13,982 bases of DNA, taken from assembly GCA_031401035.1 (NCBI GenBank), contig JANNRA010000111.1, positions 1 to 13,982 on the forward strand. The letters run 5' to 3'. Shown piece after piece: positions 6,389 through 13,967 of the stretch. The translations under genes were made by a program, and so were the position numbers. Below the pieces are notes generated by a model. It made no database searches. It saw only the letters and a program-made list of their open reading frames with translations, and was not told the origin of the DNA. Position 1 is the first letter of the stretch. The number at the start of each line of letters is the position of its first letter. Origin of the DNA: JANNRA01 sp031401035 (lineage in GTDB: Bacteria; Desulfobacterota; Binatia; HRBIN30; CADEER01).

Positions 6389-7015
6389 CTAGCGCCGTAG
6401 CTGATGCCGCCAGGCCGCGCCGCGCAGGGCGATGGCGGCGAGCAGGGCGCCGGTGGGGACCCAGTACCAGGCCGATTGGCCGAGGGCGCGCGGCAGGTAG
6501 GAGACGAGAAAGATACCCCACAGGTAGTACATCCCCGTCTTGTGCAGGCGCTTCCAGCGCGGTGGCCCCATCCAGGCGGCGGCGCCGTCGAAGGATGTCG
6601 CCGCCATGGCGAACAGCAGGACGTAGCCGAAACCGCCGGCGAGCAGCGTCACGGTGGTGGTCGAGAAGGCCGGATCGAAAATGGCGACCAGGGCGATGGC
6701 GAACAGGTGAATGGCGTGCGAGGTGGCGAACGAGACGCCGAGGTAGCGCCGGTTGGCGAGCAGCCAGGCGCTGAATCGACTGCGCCAGAAGACGCGCGCC
6801 GACGAGGCGACGAAGGCGGCGAGGAAGCAGGCGAGCGAAGTCTTGGCGCTGGTCCGGATGACGGCGCTCCAGCCGGCCAGCCCGGCGCCGGCGCCGATCC
6901 AGGCGACGGCGCAGAGGGCGGCGGTGGTGAGGGTAGCCGTGGCGGTGAGCGGCCAGCCGCGCAGGGCGACGGGCGCGCCGCCGGCGCGGGGCAAGACGGA
7001 GGGGGTGCTGGTCAT
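6389..7015 (-). CDS. YedZ/MsrQ-like ferric reductase-type haem membrane protein
   Basis: A 208-residue integral membrane protein with about six hydrophobic segments, resembling the ferric reductase-like transmembrane family (PF01794), which includes MsrQ/YedZ. In MsrQ the haem b proteins pass electrons to a periplasmic methionine sulfoxide reductase. RRYLGVSFATSHAIHLF (89-105) and RWKRLHKTGMYYLW (153-166) align with the two MsrQ signature helices. H100, H103 and H158 are candidate haem ligands. The later histidine of MsrQ (in a LxHY context) appears replaced by S172 in FLVSYLP. No msrP-like partner is in the window. The ATG at 7015 (MTSTPSV) is chosen because the open frame upstream is basic, non-membrane sequence; its ribosome binding site is weak. 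It is divergent from the hydrolase gene and upstream of superoxide dismutase. Confidence 0.75.
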   Translation of the reverse strand: MTSTPSVLPRAGGAPVALRGWPLTATATLTTAALCAVAWIGAGAGLAGWSAVIRTSAKTSLACFLAAFVASSARVFWRSRFSAWLLANRRYLGVSFATSHAIHLFAIALVAIFDPAFSTTTVTLLAGGFGYVLLFAMAATSFDGAAAWMGPPRWKRLHKTGMYYLWGIFLVSYLPRALGQSAWYWVPTGALLAAIALRGAAWRHQLRR

Positions 7016-7107
7016 GGACCGCGCCGCTAGTCGATCGCGTGCCCGCCGACAAGCGGCGCCGTTGCGACGAGCGTGGGGAGCGGGCAAGGAGGCGTCCGGG
7101 GGTCTGC

Positions 7108-8079
7108 ATGCGTCGTCTGCTGCGCTGGGTTACACGCCTGATCGTCTCACTCCTCGTCTTCGCCGGCGGTGCCATCGCCTGGGCGCACTGGCAGATGGCC
7201 GGCGAAGGGGGGCCGCTGCCCGAGCCGGGGGACGCGGCGGCCGACGCGTCCCTCGATGCACCGCTGCGGTTGGCGATCGTCAACACCGCCAGCCAGGCGA
7301 TGGCGCGCGGCGGCACGCTCGCCGCCGCCGGCGATCCGACGCCGGACAAGCCGTTCGTCATGAGCCATCCGGCGTTCGTCCTGGAATGGGCGGACGGTCG
7401 CCTGCTGCTGATCGATGTCGGCATGACGCCCGAGCAGGCGGTTGCCTTCGGCAGGCCACTCGAATGGTTGCGCGGTGCGGCGCCGGCGCAGCCGCACGGC
7501 GCTGCCGCCGAGGCGCTGGGCGCCGCTGCCGCGCGCGTCGGCGGCGTCGTCTTCACGCATCCGCACACCGATCACGTCGGCGGTCTCGCCGCCCTCTGTG
7601 CCCGCGCCGGTCACGAGCTGCCGGTGTTCATGAGCGTCGCCCAGGCGGAGCGCCCCAACTACACCACCCGACCGGGGCTGGCGGACATCGCCGCCGCGCC
7701 GTGCGCCCGCCCGCGCCGCCTCGAGGGCGGCGCGCTGATGCCTGTGCCCGGCTTCCAAGGGGTGGCGGTCATCGACGCCGGCGGTCACACGCCGGGCAGC
7801 CAGATCATCCTGACGACGGTCGGCGCCGGCGCTGAGGCGCGCCGCTACGCGTTCACCGGCGACATCGTCAACAACCTCGATGGCATCCTCTACGACCTCC
7901 CGAAGCCGTGGCTGTACCGGACGCTGCTGATCCCCGAGTCCGACGCGCGTCAGCAGGAGCTGCGCCGCTTCCTCAAGGCCCTGCAGGACGAGGCCGGCTA
8001 CACGCTGCTCGTCTCGCACGATCAATTGGCCCTCGAGGCCAGCGGCGTGCCGCCGTGGCGGCCGGGCGCGCGGGACTAG
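7108..8079 (+). CDS. Membrane-anchored metallo-beta-lactamase-fold hydrolase
   Basis: A 323-residue MBL-fold metallohydrolase with a full binuclear zinc site: HPHTDH (H151, H153, D155, H156), GGHTPGS (H227), FTGD (D252) and SHD (H304). The start MRRLLRWVTRLIVSLLVFAG is a basic cap plus one hydrophobic helix (about 10-26). The enzyme is therefore probably tethered to or exported across the inner membrane, with the catalytic domain outside. The ATG at 7108 is preceded by GGGGG about 5 bases away; a longer frame from 7039 adds only arginine-rich residues. Members of this fold cleave lactones, thioesters, phosphodiesters or beta-lactams; the substrate cannot be assigned. It is divergent from the YedZ-like gene (92-base gap) and followed by the palindromic repeat. 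Confidence 0.88.
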   Translation: MRRLLRWVTRLIVSLLVFAGGAIAWAHWQMAGEGGPLPEPGDAAADASLDAPLRLAIVNTASQAMARGGTLAAAGDPTPDKPFVMSHPAFVLEWADGRLLLIDVGMTPEQAVAFGRPLEWLRGAAPAQPHGAAAEALGAAAARVGGVVFTHPHTDHVGGLAALCARAGHELPVFMSVAQAERPNYTTRPGLADIAAAPCARPRRLEGGALMPVPGFQGVAVIDAGGHTPGSQIILTTVGAGAEARRYAFTGDIVNNLDGILYDLPKPWLYRTLLIPESDARQQELRRFLKALQDEAGYTLLVSHDQLALEASGVPPWRPGARD

Positions 8080-8097
8080 CTTCGATCTGAGATGGAT

Positions 8098-8164
8098 TCA
8101 CACGGAGAAGCGGAGCAACGGAGGCATGGCCGCTCGACCTCCGTTTCTCCGTTTCTCCGTGTGA
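8098..8164. repeat. 67-nt imperfect palindrome built from ACGGAG octamers
   Basis: Arms at 8098-8124 and 8138-8164 are complementary over 27 bases with two mismatches, enclosing a 13-base loop. Each arm carries a threefold near-octamer unit (CGGAGAAG, CGGAGCAA, CGGAGG on the left; CTCCGTTT-type on the right). The flanks GAGAT (8089-8093) and ATCTC (8166-8170) can pair further with a bulge. It fills most of the gap between the hydrolase and the two-domain VOC gene. The ACGGAGA-repeat style resembles dispersed intergenic palindromes known from many GC-rich genomes (recollection, not a search). It could also act as a terminator or mRNA-stabilising hairpin for the hydrolase; there is no T-tract. 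Confidence 0.7.
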
Positions 8165-8193
8165 GATCTCAAGTTTCGGACCAGGACTAGCCG

Positions 8194-9072
8194 ATGCTGA
8201 CCAGCCTCGACCATGTCATCATCGCCGTGCGCGACCTGGAGGCGGCGACGGCGACCTACGCCGCGCTGTACGGACGCAGTCCCTCCTGGCGCGGCACGCA
8301 TCCGTCCTGGGGGACCGCCAACACGCTGTTCCGGCTCGCCAACACCTACATCGAGCTGCTCGCTCCGGCGGGCGACGGGCAGCACGCCGAGGTTCTGCGC
8401 ACGCAGCTCGCGGTGCGCGGCGACGGGCCCTATGCGCTCGCCTTCGGCTGCGCCGACGCCGACGCGGCCGCGGCGGCGCTGCGCGGCGCCGGTCTGTCCG
8501 CTGGCGAACCGGTGGCGGCGGCGGGGCGGGCGGTTGGCTCGGCGGTGGAGCGGCGGTGGCGCAGCGTCTTCCTGTCCTTGTCCGAGACGCGCGAGGTGCC
8601 GATGCTGGTCATCGAGCACCGCTCGCCGGCGGCGCTGCTGCCGCCTGCCGCGGCGGGCAACGCCGGCGCGACGATCGACGGCGTCGACCACGTGGTGATC
8701 ATGACCGGCGACGCCGACGGCGCGATCGCGCTGTACCGCGACCGCCTCGGCCTGCGCCTCGCCTTCGACCGCACCTTCGCTGCGCGCGGCCTGCGGCTGC
8801 TGTTCTTCCGCATCGGCGGGATCACCGTCGAGGCGGCGGCACCGCTCGCCGTGGGCACGGACGGCAGCGGCGAGGCGGATCGCTTCTGGGGGATCTCTTA
8901 CCGTGTCGCCGACATCGACGCCGTGCGCGCCCGCACCCTCGCCGCCGGCTTCGACGTGTCCGCGGTGCGCGACGGCCACAAGCCCGGTACGCGGGTCTGC
9001 ACCGTGCGCGCCGAGACGCACGGCGTCGCCACCGTGCTGCTGCAACCAGCCGGATCGCCGGCCGAGAGATGA
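8194..9072 (+). CDS. Two-domain VOC (glyoxalase/dioxygenase-like) protein
   Basis: A 292-residue protein made of two vicinal-oxygen-chelate units. The first starts LDHVIIAVRDLEAA (5-18), with H7 and E54 (YIELLAP). The second starts GVDHVVIMTGDADGAIALYR (163-182), with H166 and E213 (GITVEAAAP). Domain 1 resembles glyoxalase-like domains and domain 2 the glyoxalase/bleomycin resistance type with the YRDRLGLRL helix. VOC enzymes use a divalent metal held by His and Glu residues for isomerisation, epimerisation or ring cleavage; others only bind ligands. Whether one or both sites are metal-bound is not known. CAGGA at 8182-8186 lies 7 bases before the ATG. No close operon partner: the palindromic repeat precedes it and the next gene is convergent. 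Confidence 0.85.
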   Translation: MLTSLDHVIIAVRDLEAATATYAALYGRSPSWRGTHPSWGTANTLFRLANTYIELLAPAGDGQHAEVLRTQLAVRGDGPYALAFGCADADAAAAALRGAGLSAGEPVAAAGRAVGSAVERRWRSVFLSLSETREVPMLVIEHRSPAALLPPAAAGNAGATIDGVDHVVIMTGDADGAIALYRDRLGLRLAFDRTFAARGLRLLFFRIGGITVEAAAPLAVGTDGSGEADRFWGISYRVADIDAVRARTLAAGFDVSAVRDGHKPGTRVCTVRAETHGVATVLLQPAGSPAER

Positions 9073-9092
9073 CGGAGGGCGCGGTCCGTCAT
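9069..9092. terminator. Short hairpin between convergent genes
   Basis: ATGACGGA (9069-9076) and TCCGTCAT (9085-9092) form an 8-bp stem with an 8-base GC loop, overlapping the VOC stop codon and ending 4 bases before the stop of the convergent membrane protein. Position favours a bidirectional terminator, but the stem is short and no T-tract follows. Confidence 0.4.
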
Positions 9093-9096
9093 TCAC

Positions 9097-10188
9097 TCAT
9101 CGCTGCGCCGTCCACGGTGCCCACCACAGGACCGGGCCGAGCCACAGCAGCGTCGGCGCGACGGCCACCGCGGTGACGGCGCCGCGCATCCCGGGCGACA
9201 ACCACGGAAAGGCGAGCACCAACGCCAGGACGAGTCCGACCGCCAGACGCCCGGCGGCCATGATGTGCAGGTAGGTCTCGGGTGGCAGGGCCAGGATCAG
9301 CAGGCAGTGCAGGGCGATCAGCCAGGCCAGCGGTTGGCGCGGCGCCCGCCGCACCCAGGCGAGCGCGCCGGGCAACAGCAGCAGCGCCGGCAGGCCGACG
9401 AGGAGCAGCGCCGAGACCCGCCCGGGTTCGAGATCGGCGAGCGGCAGGGCGCCGGCGAGCGGCAGCCACTGCAGCGGCGGCGCGCTGTCCACCGCAGAGC
9501 CGCCGAACCGTGCCGTGACGGTCGCGTTCCAGATCAGCCAGGGCAGGGCGCTGAGCACGAGCCCGAGCAGGCGCGGCCAGCGCCGCGGCGCGGCGACGAC
9601 TTCGATCGCTTCCGCCGCCGCCAGGGCGAGGACGATCAGCAGCGTCGTCTCGCGCGCCAGGGCCGCCAGCGCCAGCGCCGTCAGTGCCGCGACGCTGCGT
9701 CCGCCCAACCAGGCGACGACTCCAACCGCGGCGAGGCCGTAGGCGAGCGGTTCGGTGAGGTCGCGCGAGTAGGCGAGGAAGAGGCCGCCGCAGAACGACC
9801 AGGCGAGCGCCCACCAGGCGGAGATCTCGCCGCGGCGCAGCCAGGCGGCGAGGGCGGCGGTGCCGGCAAGCAGCGCCGCGTAGTTCACCGCCAGCATCGC
9901 CCAGGGGATCAGACGCGGGTCGCCACCGCTCAGCGCCCGCGCCAGCAGCGGCGCCAGGAGGCGATTGAAGCGGTAGGCGGGCGCGTCGAGATGCGGCGCC
10001 GCCGCCCAGCCGTCGCGGGCGATGAAGTAGACGAACTGGCCGTCGTAGCCGCTGCTGCCACCGGCGGCGCCGTCCGCGAAGCGCGTCCCGATCCACACGA
10101 ACCACAAGGGGTCGAAACCCTGCAGCGCCAGCGCCAGGGTGGTGAAGGCTGCGTAGGCGACCGCCGCGGTAGCCACCGGTGCGCGCAT
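9097..10188 (-). CDS. Multi-pass membrane protein, GT-C-like, unassigned family
   Basis: A 363-residue, very hydrophobic protein with roughly eight to ten membrane segments. It carries a recognisable but unnamed pattern: FVWIGTRF (30-37), GYDGQFVYFIARD (47-59), PAYRFNRLLAPLL (70-82), RDLTEPLAYGLAA (142-154) and ALARETTLL (176-184). I recall this order of motifs (YDGQF, PAYR, RDLTEP, RET) from hypothetical membrane proteins of GC-rich and Chloroflexi-type bacteria with GT-C-like topology. Polyprenyl-linked sugar transfer is therefore a reasonable guess; the acidic YDG could be the catalytic-loop Asp. That is inference only. The start is ATG 10188; a TTG at 10224 would add 12 alanine-rich residues. 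It is divergent from zwf (95-base gap). Confidence 0.7.
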   Translation of the reverse strand: MRAPVATAAVAYAAFTTLALALQGFDPLWFVWIGTRFADGAAGGSSGYDGQFVYFIARDGWAAAPHLDAPAYRFNRLLAPLLARALSGGDPRLIPWAMLAVNYAALLAGTAALAAWLRRGEISAWWALAWSFCGGLFLAYSRDLTEPLAYGLAAVGVVAWLGGRSVAALTALALAALARETTLLIVLALAAAEAIEVVAAPRRWPRLLGLVLSALPWLIWNATVTARFGGSAVDSAPPLQWLPLAGALPLADLEPGRVSALLLVGLPALLLLPGALAWVRRAPRQPLAWLIALHCLLILALPPETYLHIMAAGRLAVGLVLALVLAFPWLSPGMRGAVTAVAVAPTLLWLGPVLWWAPWTAQR

Positions 10189-10230
10189 CGCGCCGACCGT
10201 GACGGCCGCCGCGGCGGCGGTCAAGCCGCG

Positions 10231-10259
10231 TTGCGCACCGGCGTGGTCGGGCGTACATC
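10231..10259 (+). promoter_or_regulatory. Candidate zwf promoter
   Basis: TTGCGC (10231-10236) and TACATC (10254-10259) are separated by exactly 17 bases and placed about 25 bases before the zwf ATG, leaving room for the ribosome binding site. Each hexamer shares only three bases with the sigma-70 consensus, so this is a weak, position-based call. Confidence 0.3.
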
Positions 10260-10283
10260 CGACGCTGCAGGAGGCGGCGCGAC

Positions 10284-11903
10284 ATGGAAGCTCCCACGGG
10301 CGGCGAGGTATCGGTGCGGGTGAAACAGCGCGAGGGCGACGCGGCGGCGGCGCTGGCGCGTGCCGACGACCCGATGACGGTGGTCATCTTCGGCGCCTCG
10401 GGCGATCTCGCCAAGCGCAAGCTGATTCCGGCCCTCTATCACCTGCGCCAGTCCGGCTGCCTGCCCGAGCGCTTCGCCGTCGTCGGCATGTCGCGCACGC
10501 CGCTGTCCGACGACCAGTACCGCGACGCCATGCGCACCGTCCTGCAGGAGCGCGTCGGCGGCGAAGTGTGCGCCGACGACCCCCTGGTGCAGGCGCTGCA
10601 CTACTCGGCCGGCGATGCCGACGACCCGGCCGCCTTCGCGCGCCTCAAGAGCAAGGTCGAGGAGTTGGAGCGGGCGCGTCATCTGCCCGGCAACCGGCTC
10701 TTCTACCTGTCGGTGGCGCCTTCGCTGTTCCCCATCATCGTCCGCCAACTCGCCGCCGCCGGCTTGTTGCAGCCGCCGGGCGGTTCGCCGTGGGCGCGGG
10801 TGATCATCGAGAAACCGTTCGGCCGCGACCTGCAGAGCGCCGTCGATCTCACCGCCAGCATCCGCGAGGTGCTGGGCGAAGATCAGATCTACCGCATCGA
10901 CCACTACCTCGGGAAAGAGACCGTCCAGAACATTCTCAGCTTTCGCTTCGGCAACTCGATCTTCGAGCCGCTCTTCAACCGCCGCTACGTCGACAGCGTC
11001 CAGATCACCGTCGCCGAGACGCTCGGCATGGAGGGCAATCGCGGCGCCTACTACGAGAGCGCCGGCGTCGTGCGCGACATGGTGCAGAATCACATGATGC
11101 AGCTGCTGTGCCTGATCGCGATGGAGCCACCGGCGGCGATCGAGGCGCGCGCCGTGCGCGACGAGAAGGTGAAGGTGCTGCGGGCGTTGGTGCCCTTGAC
11201 GCCGCAGGAGGTGGCGGCGGCGACGGTGCGCGGCCAGTACGGGGTGGGCGAGCGCGGCGGGCAGATCGTCAAGGGCTATCGGCAGGAGGCCGGCGTCGCG
11301 GCCGACTCGACGGTCGCCACCTACGTCGCGCTGCGCACCAGGATCGAGACCTGGCGTTGGGCCGGCGTGCCGTTCTATCTGCGCTCCGGCAAGCGCCTGC
11401 CGGCACAGGTGTCGGAGATCGCGCTGCGCTTCCGCCGCCCGCCGATGCTGCTCTTTCGCCAGATCGCCGAGCGCGAGGGCCTGGCGCCACCCGAGGCGCA
11501 TGGGAACTGGCTGGTGCTGCGCATCCAGCCCGACGAGGGCATCAGCCTGTCCTTCGCCTGCAAGCGGCCGGGCATCGTCATGCAACTGCAGCAGGTGACG
11601 ATGGACTTCTGCTACGGCAGCGCCTTCCGCCAACGCACGCCGGAGGCCTACGAACGGCTGCTGCTCGACGCCCTGCGCGGCGATGCGTCGCTGTTCACGC
11701 GCTCGGACGAGGTCGAGTACGCCTGGCGCTTCATCTCCTCGATCCTCGATGGCTGGGACGCTCTGCCGGCGCCGACGTTCCCCAACTACTACCCGTTCAC
11801 CGAAGGCCCGGTGGAGGCGGCGCGCCTGATGGACGGCGGCAACGGGCAGTGGCGCGGCATCGCCGAGACCGCCGCCAGCGGCGGGCCGTGCCCGATGCCG
11901 TGA
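10284..11903 (+). CDS. zwf: Glucose-6-phosphate 1-dehydrogenase
   Basis: The 539-residue enzyme oxidises glucose 6-phosphate to 6-phosphogluconolactone, making NADPH at the entry of the oxidative pentose phosphate or Entner-Doudoroff route. The Rossmann loop FGASGDLAKRKL is at 36-47, EKPFG at 176-180 (K177), and the substrate signature RIDHYLGKE at 204-212 with phosphate-contacting H207. The catalytic histidine is H270 in DMVQNHMMQ, by analogy with Leuconostoc H240. The later YLRSGKRLP lysine is also present. About 30 extra residues precede the Rossmann fold, longer than many homologues, but AGGAGG (10269-10274) 9 bases before ATG 10284 supports this start. No lactonase or 6-phosphogluconate dehydrogenase gene is adjacent, so zwf is not in the usual cluster here. 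Confidence 0.97.
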   Translation: MEAPTGGEVSVRVKQREGDAAAALARADDPMTVVIFGASGDLAKRKLIPALYHLRQSGCLPERFAVVGMSRTPLSDDQYRDAMRTVLQERVGGEVCADDPLVQALHYSAGDADDPAAFARLKSKVEELERARHLPGNRLFYLSVAPSLFPIIVRQLAAAGLLQPPGGSPWARVIIEKPFGRDLQSAVDLTASIREVLGEDQIYRIDHYLGKETVQNILSFRFGNSIFEPLFNRRYVDSVQITVAETLGMEGNRGAYYESAGVVRDMVQNHMMQLLCLIAMEPPAAIEARAVRDEKVKVLRALVPLTPQEVAAATVRGQYGVGERGGQIVKGYRQEAGVAADSTVATYVALRTRIETWRWAGVPFYLRSGKRLPAQVSEIALRFRRPPMLLFRQIAEREGLAPPEAHGNWLVLRIQPDEGISLSFACKRPGIVMQLQQVTMDFCYGSAFRQRTPEAYERLLLDALRGDASLFTRSDEVEYAWRFISSILDGWDALPAPTFPNYYPFTEGPVEAARLMDGGNGQWRGIAETAASGGPCPMP

Positions 11904-11976
11904 CAGGAGCCGGCACGGCGACGACGTCGACGGTTGTGCTTCCCGTCGCCTGCCAGCCTGCGTTACAACGCGTCGC

Positions 11977-13512
11977 ATGGCGGTGGATCCGAACGCGCTC
12001 GGCCTGGCGCACCATGCGCGCACGCGGCCGCGGCACCCGGCGCTGATCTGCGGCACGCGGCGGCTGAGCTACGGCGAGCTCGAGGCGCGCGTCACTCGCC
12101 TGGCGCGAGCGCTGCGGCGCGCCGGCGTCGGCGTCGGCGGCGCCGTCGGCGCGGCCCTGCACAACGGACCCGAGTGGTTCGAGCTGCTCAACGCGGTGGG
12201 CCGCCTCGGCGCCAGCCTGGTGCCGATCGGCTATCGGCTGAAGGGTCCGGAGATCGCCTACATGTTGGCCGATTCCGGCGCCGCGGTGCTGCTCACCGCC
12301 GCCGACCTGGCCGATGAGATCGATCGCGCCGCAACGGAGCTGGCCTGGCCGGATGCGGCGCGTTGGGTGGTGGGCGCCGCGGCGCCGGGGCGCGGGCGCG
12401 CCTACGAGGACGTACTGGCGGCGGAATCGGCCGACGGGCTCGACGGCGCCTTCCTGGGCGGCGGCTTCACCACCTTGATCTACACCTCCGGCACGACCGG
12501 CCGACCGAAGGGCATCGAGCGGCCGACCGATCCCGCCACCGCGCATCTGCAGATGCTGGGCATGGCGCAGATGTGGGATCTCGGGCCCGACGATGTCACC
12601 CTCGTCGCCGGGCCCTGCTACCACACCGGACCGGCCAGCTACGCACAGGTGCATCTGCTGATCGGCGGCACGGCGGTGATCCTGCCGCGCTTCGATGCCG
12701 CCGCGGCCCTGGCGGCGATCGCCGCGCACCGCGTCACCAACGCCTTCATGGTGCCGACCCACTTCAGCCGCATTCTGCAGCTCGAGGACGGCGAACGGCG
12801 CCGCCACGACCTGTCCTCGCTGCGCCTGGTCATGCACTCCGCCGCGCCGTGCCCGCCGCACGTCAAGCGCGAGATCATGGCGCTCTTCCCGCCCGGCAGC
12901 GTCACCGAGTTCTACGGCGCCTCCGAGGGCGGCTTCACGCGCATCAGCGCCGAGGAATGGCTGCGCAAGCCGGGCAGTGTCGGCCTGCCGTGGCCGGGGC
13001 ACGAGATCCACGTCCTCGACGCCGACGGCGCGCCCGTGCCGCGCGGCGAGATCGGCCTGATCTACGTGCGCGGGCCGCGCATCGCCTTCCGCTACCGCGG
13101 CGCCGCCGAGCAGACGCGGGCCGCGTTCCACGACGGCATGTTCACCGCCGGCGACCTCGGCTGGCTCGACGAGGACGGCTACCTGTTCATCGCCGACCGC
13201 CGCACCGACCTCATCATCACCGGCGGCGCCAACGTCTACCCGGCCGAGGTCGAGGCGGTGCTGATGGCACACCCGGCGGTCGCCGACGCCGCCGTGGTCG
13301 GCATTCCCGACGCCGAGATGGGCAAGGCCGTGCTCGCCGTCGTCGAGCTGCGGCCGGGCCGCGACGCCGACGCCGCCGAGCTGATCGCGCACGCGCGGCA
13401 CGATCTGGCGCACTACAAGTGCCCGCGCCAAGTCGAGTTCGTCGCCGCGCTGCCGCGCGAGCCGCAGGGCAAGGTGCGCAAGCACGAACTGATCGAACGC
13501 TACGGAGGCTGA
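11977..13512 (+). CDS. AMP-dependent acyl-CoA synthetase
   Basis: A 511-residue ANL-family ligase, a class distinct from the one at the left end. The ATP loop YTSGTTGRPK is at 169-178, FYGASE at 312-317, GDLGWLDEDGYLFIADRR at 392-409, the hinge with LIITGGANVYPAEVE at 412-426 and the catalytic lysine K499 in PQGKVRKHEL. All adenylation and thioesterification motifs are intact. The acid-binding pocket cannot be read from sequence; medium-chain, aromatic or branched acids are all possible. The start is ATG 11977, 73 bases after the zwf stop, but no Shine-Dalgarno precedes it; TTACAA at 11964 may be part of a promoter. The stop overlaps the ribosome binding region of the next gene, so the ligase and VOC gene form a tight pair. 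Confidence 0.92.
   Translation: MAVDPNALGLAHHARTRPRHPALICGTRRLSYGELEARVTRLARALRRAGVGVGGAVGAALHNGPEWFELLNAVGRLGASLVPIGYRLKGPEIAYMLADSGAAVLLTAADLADEIDRAATELAWPDAARWVVGAAAPGRGRAYEDVLAAESADGLDGAFLGGGFTTLIYTSGTTGRPKGIERPTDPATAHLQMLGMAQMWDLGPDDVTLVAGPCYHTGPASYAQVHLLIGGTAVILPRFDAAAALAAIAAHRVTNAFMVPTHFSRILQLEDGERRRHDLSSLRLVMHSAAPCPPHVKREIMALFPPGSVTEFYGASEGGFTRISAEEWLRKPGSVGLPWPGHEIHVLDADGAPVPRGEIGLIYVRGPRIAFRYRGAAEQTRAAFHDGMFTAGDLGWLDEDGYLFIADRRTDLIITGGANVYPAEVEAVLMAHPAVADAAVVGIPDAEMGKAVLAVVELRPGRDADAAELIAHARHDLAHYKCPRQVEFVAALPREPQGKVRKHELIERYGG
13504..13508 (+). promoter_or_regulatory. Ribosome binding site inside the ligase 3' end
   Basis: GGAGG at 13504-13508 lies within the last codons of the acyl-CoA ligase, 5 bases before the VOC ATG. 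The ligase TGA and the VOC ATG are separated by one base, suggesting translational coupling. Confidence 0.75.
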
Positions 13513-13513
13513 G

Positions 13514-13930
13514 ATGGAAATCAACGGCATGGCGCACGTCATTCTGACGGTCAGTAACTTCGCGGCCTGCGCGGCCTTCTACGAGCCGCTGCTGCACTTC
13601 CTCGGCATGCAGACGGTGATGCGCTTCGATGGCTACCTCTACTGCGTTGGCGGTCGCACCGCGCTCGGCATCGCCGCCGCCGACCCGGCCTACCGTGACG
13701 AGCGCTTCGTGCAGCAACGCGTCGGGTTGCAGCACCTGTGTTTTCGCGCCCGCACGCGTGCCGACGTCGACGCCTGCCACGCCTTCCTGGTCGAGCGCGG
13801 CGCGACCATCGTCCACCCGCCGGAGGAAGGGAGCTGGGCGCCGGGCTACTACTCGCTGCTGTTCGAGGACCCCGACGGCATCCGCCTCGAACTCAACCAC
13901 GTCCCCGGCAAGGGTCTGCTGGCGGAGTGA
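13514..13930 (+). CDS. Single-domain VOC (glyoxalase/bleomycin-resistance-like) protein
   Basis: A complete 138-residue VOC-fold protein. Likely metal ligands are H8 in MAHVILTVSN, H74 in GLQHLCFRAR and E126 in EDPDGIRLELNH, three well-kept positions of the family that suggest it is a metal-dependent enzyme and not just a binding protein. The helix FYEPLLHFLGMQ (22-33) is the usual segment after the first strand. Family members include glyoxalase I-like lyases, epimerases and fosfomycin/bleomycin resistance proteins. The function here is unknown. Its one-base separation from the acyl-CoA ligase suggests that it acts on the same pathway, perhaps a CoA thioester or a precursor acid. The ribosome binding site lies inside the ligase. 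Confidence 0.88.
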   Translation: MEINGMAHVILTVSNFAACAAFYEPLLHFLGMQTVMRFDGYLYCVGGRTALGIAAADPAYRDERFVQQRVGLQHLCFRARTRADVDACHAFLVERGATIVHPPEEGSWAPGYYSLLFEDPDGIRLELNHVPGKGLLAE

Positions 13931-13967
13931 GCCCAGCGCGATGCGGCGTGGCAGCCGGCTGGGACCG

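Noticed and set aside
6383..6397. CGGCGC-CTA-GCGCCG hairpin over the stop of the YedZ-like gene
   Set aside because: A 6-bp GC stem overlapping coding sequence is too easily produced by chance and has no T-tract; the tract to superoxide dismutase is open.
10205..10218. Perfect palindrome GCCGCCGCGGCGGC between the GT-C-like gene and zwf
   Set aside because: Simple GCC/GGC repetition, not information-rich; could be chance in alanine-type codons.
10221..13542. Very long antisense frames opposite zwf (10221-12056) and the second ligase (11797-13542)
   Set aside because: They are codon-bias shadows: low-complexity Arg/Ala/His composition, and the opposite strand encodes recognisable full-length enzymes.
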